A DNA stretch of 64,000 bases from Dermatemys mawii (taxonomy: Eukaryota; Chordata; Testudines; Dermatemydidae), in NCBI GenBank assembly GCA_007922305.1, contig ML677343.1, positions 28,649,915 to 28,713,914 of the forward strand, given 5' to 3'. Shown here one piece after another: positions 60,259-64,000 of this stretch. The notes beneath the pieces were generated by a model. It worked only from the letters and a program-made list of their open reading frames with translations, was not told the DNA's origin and did no database searches. The position numbers were made by a program, and so were the translations under genes. Every line of letters starts with the position of its first letter. Within the stretch, counting starts at the first letter, position 1.

Positions 60259-60590
60259 GAATCAGAGGGGTAGCCGTGTTAGTCTGGAATTGCAGAGGTG
60301 ACAAAGAGTCCTGTGGCACCTTAAAGACTAACTAAAGTATTAGAGCATAAGCTTTCGTGGGCTAATACCCACTTTGTCGGATGCATGCAGTGGAAGTATC
60401 CAGGGGCAGGTATAAATAGGTACACAAGAACCATGTTAAAGATAACAGGGTGCGTCCAATGAGGCTGAACCAGCTGTATCTCTAATCAGGGAGGGTGAGG
60501 TGTTCCTCTAGCAGCTGAACTGGAGGTCTGAACAGCGAGAGAAGAGAAACTGCTCTTGTAGTTAGCTAGCCATTCAAAATCTCTATTCAG
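60259..60590 (+). mobile_element. Penelope-like dispersed repeat, longest copy
   Basis: Head GGGGTAGCCGTGTTAGTCTG, then GTCCTGTGGCACCTTAAAGA, CTAACTAAAGTATTAGAGCA, TAAGCTTTCGTGGGCTAATA, CCCACTTTGTCGGATGCAT, GGGGCAGGTATAAATAGG and a tail TCTAGCAGCTGAACTGGAGG. It defines the family seen in part at 16371-16612 and in foldback form at 51521-51741. No coding part is present. Confidence 0.75.
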
Positions 60591-61313
60591 TCCCAAATTT
60601 GAGACTTCTGTACTTTCGAAAACCAGACTCTTGCACACCACAAATAATGAAGGCAATGGTTTTATGTCTCAGCCAAAAGTTAGAAATCCAGGAGCCAAAG
60701 GATCATTGGTTCAATACTACTTTAGAGGTGAATACCACTCACTTGAACAGCACTTCCCAGGGCACCAGCCAAGGGTACCTATGAGGTTCAACCCCACCTG
60801 TGAGATCTAGGAACACACAGGCTAAACTACATCTCTATTGATCATGCCCTAGACCTAGCGTGAGCCCTGATGAGAATTAGGAGCCTCTCCATCCCTCAGC
60901 CCTGGAAAGGGCAGACAGCAACTAGGTCTTCCAGCAAGGACATCAGAGGGACCAAGAGAGGTCTCTAGATTCTTTAAGTGGCTCTGTAACACAGGCACCG
61001 GGGCTAATTCTCAGCACAGGACAGGTGAAAGGAGCTTATCATTGCTCTCTGATTCTCAGGGCCAACTCCGGCCCCAGGGCAACTTAGAGCTGCTGCCAGC
61101 CAACTAATGATGATTAAACCGTGGCCTGGCTCATGTAGTGACACGGGGTATAATGGGAAAGGAGAAATAAGCTCCACAAAGCCATTACATGCCCTTGGCC
61201 ACCATGCAGCGGGGTGGGAGGAAATGGGAATAAGGGAGGAGGAAGCAGATGGTGGAGGCTTGACTGTGGTCCCCAACACACCTGGTAATGTAGCTGTGCT
61301 GGTGCAATGGGAA
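60591..61313. other. Intergenic
   Basis: No recognised element. Confidence 0.5.
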
Positions 61314-61438
61314 TAGGGTGGCCAGATGTCCTGATTTTATAGGGACAGTCCTGATTTTTGGGTCTTTTTCTTATATAGGTTCCTATTACCCTTCCACCCC
61401 CTGTCTCAATTTTTCACACTTGCTGTCTGGTCATCCTA
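61314..61438 (+). mobile_element. hAT-type MITE, TAGGGTGACCAGA family, copy 5
   Basis: Left end TAGGGTGGCCAGATGTCC, right end TGTCTGGTCATCCTA. Exact 8-bp duplication AATGGGAA at 61306-61313 and 61439-61446. Confidence 0.92.
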
Positions 61439-63590
61439 AATGGGAAGCGTACACTTTGCCAGGCACAGACTCGGCTCCGTTTACTGTCTCCCTGTGTCTG
61501 ACTCTTTGAGTCACAATTTCCTACCTAGGCTTGTTGAGGGCCCATTGTGTGGTCACCATGATCTATCCTGTTAATAAATACATACAAATAATAATCTTAA
61601 TAATAATTAATAATTAATAAAATATTCTGAGAACTGACTGGCAAACCCATCTCTGACACTGAGAAGACAAAAGTATTGGCTTCTATGAGTCCTTGCATTA
61701 AGTCATTCAGCAAGATAGCACAAAAAATCAATAACTACAGCTAGTCCCAGCTGAATAATGTGATTCACCAAGGCAAACTAGGTAGGTAGAGTTAGATGCC
61801 TTTTCTGGTTGGCAATGGTAGACCAGCTGTTGGAAATAACCAGATCAAAAATCCTACACAACAGATGTCAGATAATAAAATCTATACATCCTAGCCCCTC
61901 TGAATAGAATGTAATAGCGTGCAAGAGTGTATTACTCCTCAGTGCTCCTAGCAGGAGCTTAAGACCTAGCAGTGGTTAATGCTCAGATTATTGGGTAAAG
62001 ACATTACTGAAGACAGCCACGTGGAAGGATTTGTGAGTCAGCAAACGTGGAAAACTGCAAGGGACTGGCTAGCACTAGAGAGAAACTTGCTGAGGATTAT
62101 TCAACCCTGAAAATGCCCAAGTCTGGCTGTATTCCCTTCAGCAGTAATCATAGTTCTACAAATGAGGAATAGCTTTCCCTACTAAGCAGGTACACTGAAG
62201 GCAAAGAGAAGTGTTTGTTGCAGGTTATAAATAGTAAAGAGGGTAAGCCTGACTGAGTTGGCATGAACTCAAAGAGGTTATATGTGTAGGTATGGTCTGC
62301 CAATTCACCTGAAGTGTAAAGAATGTCTCCCCCGCTGCAAACATTCCCTCTTACTTTCCATATAGAAATCCCTTCAGCTCAGCTGAGTTCTGTGTAGCAA
62401 ATGTAAGGGTCTTTCAGACACTGCAGGTTCTCAGCGACCAAATTACCTTTCAATAGGCATAGAGCTGGACATCCCAACCTAGGATGTATAGGGCTTGATC
62501 CTGATCACTGCTGAGGAGCATCAATGCCCATGGGGTCTTGCTCAGTCCCTTGCAGGATTGTACCCATATCAAGGAAGCTCTCTAAAAGAAAAGAGAGGTA
62601 AATACTTGAAGATCTATGGAGCGTTTGTGCATGCAAAAACCTTACTATGTAGAAAACGTGGTAGCATAGCTTCTCCGTAGTTATGCGGATTATAGATGGG
62701 TGTTCATATTGTGGCATGTCAATCATGAGATGTATTTCTTTGGGTTTTTGAAATCTAACCCTGCCTTCTGCTCTATGTACCTATAAATAAAAAATGGGCG
62801 AGGGGACAATTGCTAAATACTGAAAACCTTTACAAAACAATCAGGCCTAACTTTTGCCTCTAAAGTTTAGAATATAGTTCATTATAACTAATGTATATGA
62901 CCAACGGAATGTCATCATTTGAGATGTTAAGGGGGACATTTCTAAAGGCACAAAAGTCAGTTAAATGCCCAACTAAACAGCAAGTCAATTGGAATTCGTA
63001 CCTAACTCCCACTTGTGCCTTTAAAAATCTCCCCTTAAGCACAGGTTTTGACCACTTGTGTAGATTGAAAGTCCCATTGCACTTTTCTTAGTAATAGTAA
63101 TCCAGGTGTCCTGGACAAATTCCAACTTGGGTAATTACATTCTGCTGGCCTAAATGCCTCCTGCTGTTTCAGCTGGATACTGTTCTTTGTTTGCTGTATT
63201 TAACCTACTTAACAGTACTGCACACTGTTAAAAAGTTGCCACGTTCGCCCTGGAGTTGGCTGCATATTTGTGTGTGAGTAAAGCAACTTCTGTGTAAAGT
63301 TCTGATATAGTTTGTTAAGTTTTCAGAGTGCTTTGGGATGAATACGCTATGAGTGGGATTAGTAAATATAGTTCACAACCTATTAACGTGATGCTTCAAA
63401 CAAATACCAAATAAGTCAGTGATGTGATTCCTTGGAATATATGGCCTATGAGTACAAATGCACGCAGTATACTCTGAGCACTGTAGATGCTGTTGCATGC
63501 ATTACATTTTTACTTTCTGTGGAACTTTTGGAGATCTTGGTGAGAAAGAACTTTGCTCGATTTGACCACAAGGAATGGTGTCCCTAGCTT
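61439..63590. other. Intergenic
   Basis: Begins with an AAT/ATT-rich low-complexity run (about 61587-61622). No exon or clear element otherwise. Confidence 0.5.
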
Positions 63591-63599
63591 CTGTTTGTC

Positions 63600-63760
63600 A
63601 GAGGGGGGTGATGGATGGAAGGAGAGAGATCACTTGATCATTATCTGTTAGGTTCACTCACTCCAGGGCACCTGGCATTGGCCGCTGTTGGTAGACAGAA
63701 TACTGGGCTGGATGGACCTTGGTCTGATCCAGTACAGCCATTCTTAGGTTCTTATGTTCA
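63600..63760 (+). mobile_element. CR1 LINE 3' end fragment
   Basis: GAGAGAGATCACTTGATCAT, GGGCTGGATGGACCTTGGTC, TGATCCAGTACAGCCATTCT and TAGGTTCTTATGTTC match the common CR1 subfamily tail in + orientation. Confidence 0.88.
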
Positions 63761-64000
63761 CATACCTGGCCAAATTCTCTTTTCATTTACACTCTCCAGT
63801 GAAAATTTCAATTGGAAAATTTCAGCTGGTTCCTCATGGTTTCTGTTGGCCAACTAGCTCTTAGATCAAGCCAATGGTTCATTTGGGCTCCTACTCCTCC
63901 AGTAGAAAGCCATCAGAGACCCCCCCAAAATAGCAGTGAACAATAGATATGCTCTGGTGGAGTCTGCTAGAATTTCCATGAGGATGCCACCAGCTGCAGA

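Noticed and set aside
26720..64000. COTL1 exons
   Set aside because: Expected from synteny, but no frame on either strand carries the conserved ADF-H sequence of this protein.
1..64000. Endogenous retrovirus or LTR element
   Set aside because: No gag/pol/env-like frames, primer-binding site or paired LTRs were recognised.

Overview
This is a eukaryotic (vertebrate) nuclear window, most likely from a turtle or a close sauropsid relative. The evidence is spliced GT-AG genes, CR1 LINE 3' ends closing on ATTCTATG-type repeats, and many short terminal-inverted-repeat elements and foldback repeats that I associate with turtle genomes. The species call is an inference from repeat content; the gene identities are much firmer.

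Layout. (1) 1-3.8 kb, + strand: the last four coding exons and 3' UTR of ATP2C2 (SPCA2, secretory-pathway Ca2+/Mn2+ ATPase), covering transmembrane helices M7 to M10. (2) 3.8-6.0 kb: a short convergent intergenic gap with a foldback repeat and an old CR1 tail. (3) 6.0-25.7 kb, - strand: all of MEAK7 (TLDC1/KIAA1609), with seven coding exons encoding a predicted 468-residue protein with an N-terminal myristoylation-type MGN start and a C-terminal TLDc domain. A non-coding first exon lies in a CpG island at about 25.6-25.95 kb, and the 3' UTR is about 2.1 kb. The large first introns hold a decayed hAT transposase copy, a Penelope-like fragment, CR1 copies and several MITEs. (4) 25.5-26.7 kb: the CpG-island promoter, followed at once by a minisatellite of about 20 units of 33-35 bp. 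(5) 26.7-64 kb: about 37 kb in which I find no convincing coding exon. It is a repeat-rich intergenic region. In mammals the next gene in this order (ATP2C2, MEAK7, COTL1) is COTL1, but none of its exons is recognisable here.

How the genes relate: ATP2C2 and MEAK7 are tail-to-tail (stop codons 4.7 kb apart), as in the human 16q24 order. They are not known to act in one pathway; ATP2C2 loads Ca2+/Mn2+ into the Golgi and MEAK7 is a lysosome-associated mTOR signalling protein.

The main non-genic content is mobile DNA with readable insertion scars. Nine hAT-type non-autonomous elements are flanked by exact or near-exact 8-bp target-site duplications, one of them only a few bases inside a MEAK7 intron beside the splice donor. 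Two foldback insertions at 51.5 and 53.0 kb each carry a 13-bp duplication and look like inverted Penelope-like copies. I saw no CRISPR array, bacterial operon, recognisable endogenous retrovirus or classical tRNA gene. I do not see a clearly undescribed biochemical system; the most unusual items are the foldback insertions, the MITE at the splice donor, the promoter-proximal minisatellite and an unexplained GC-rich block at 36.3-36.9 kb.
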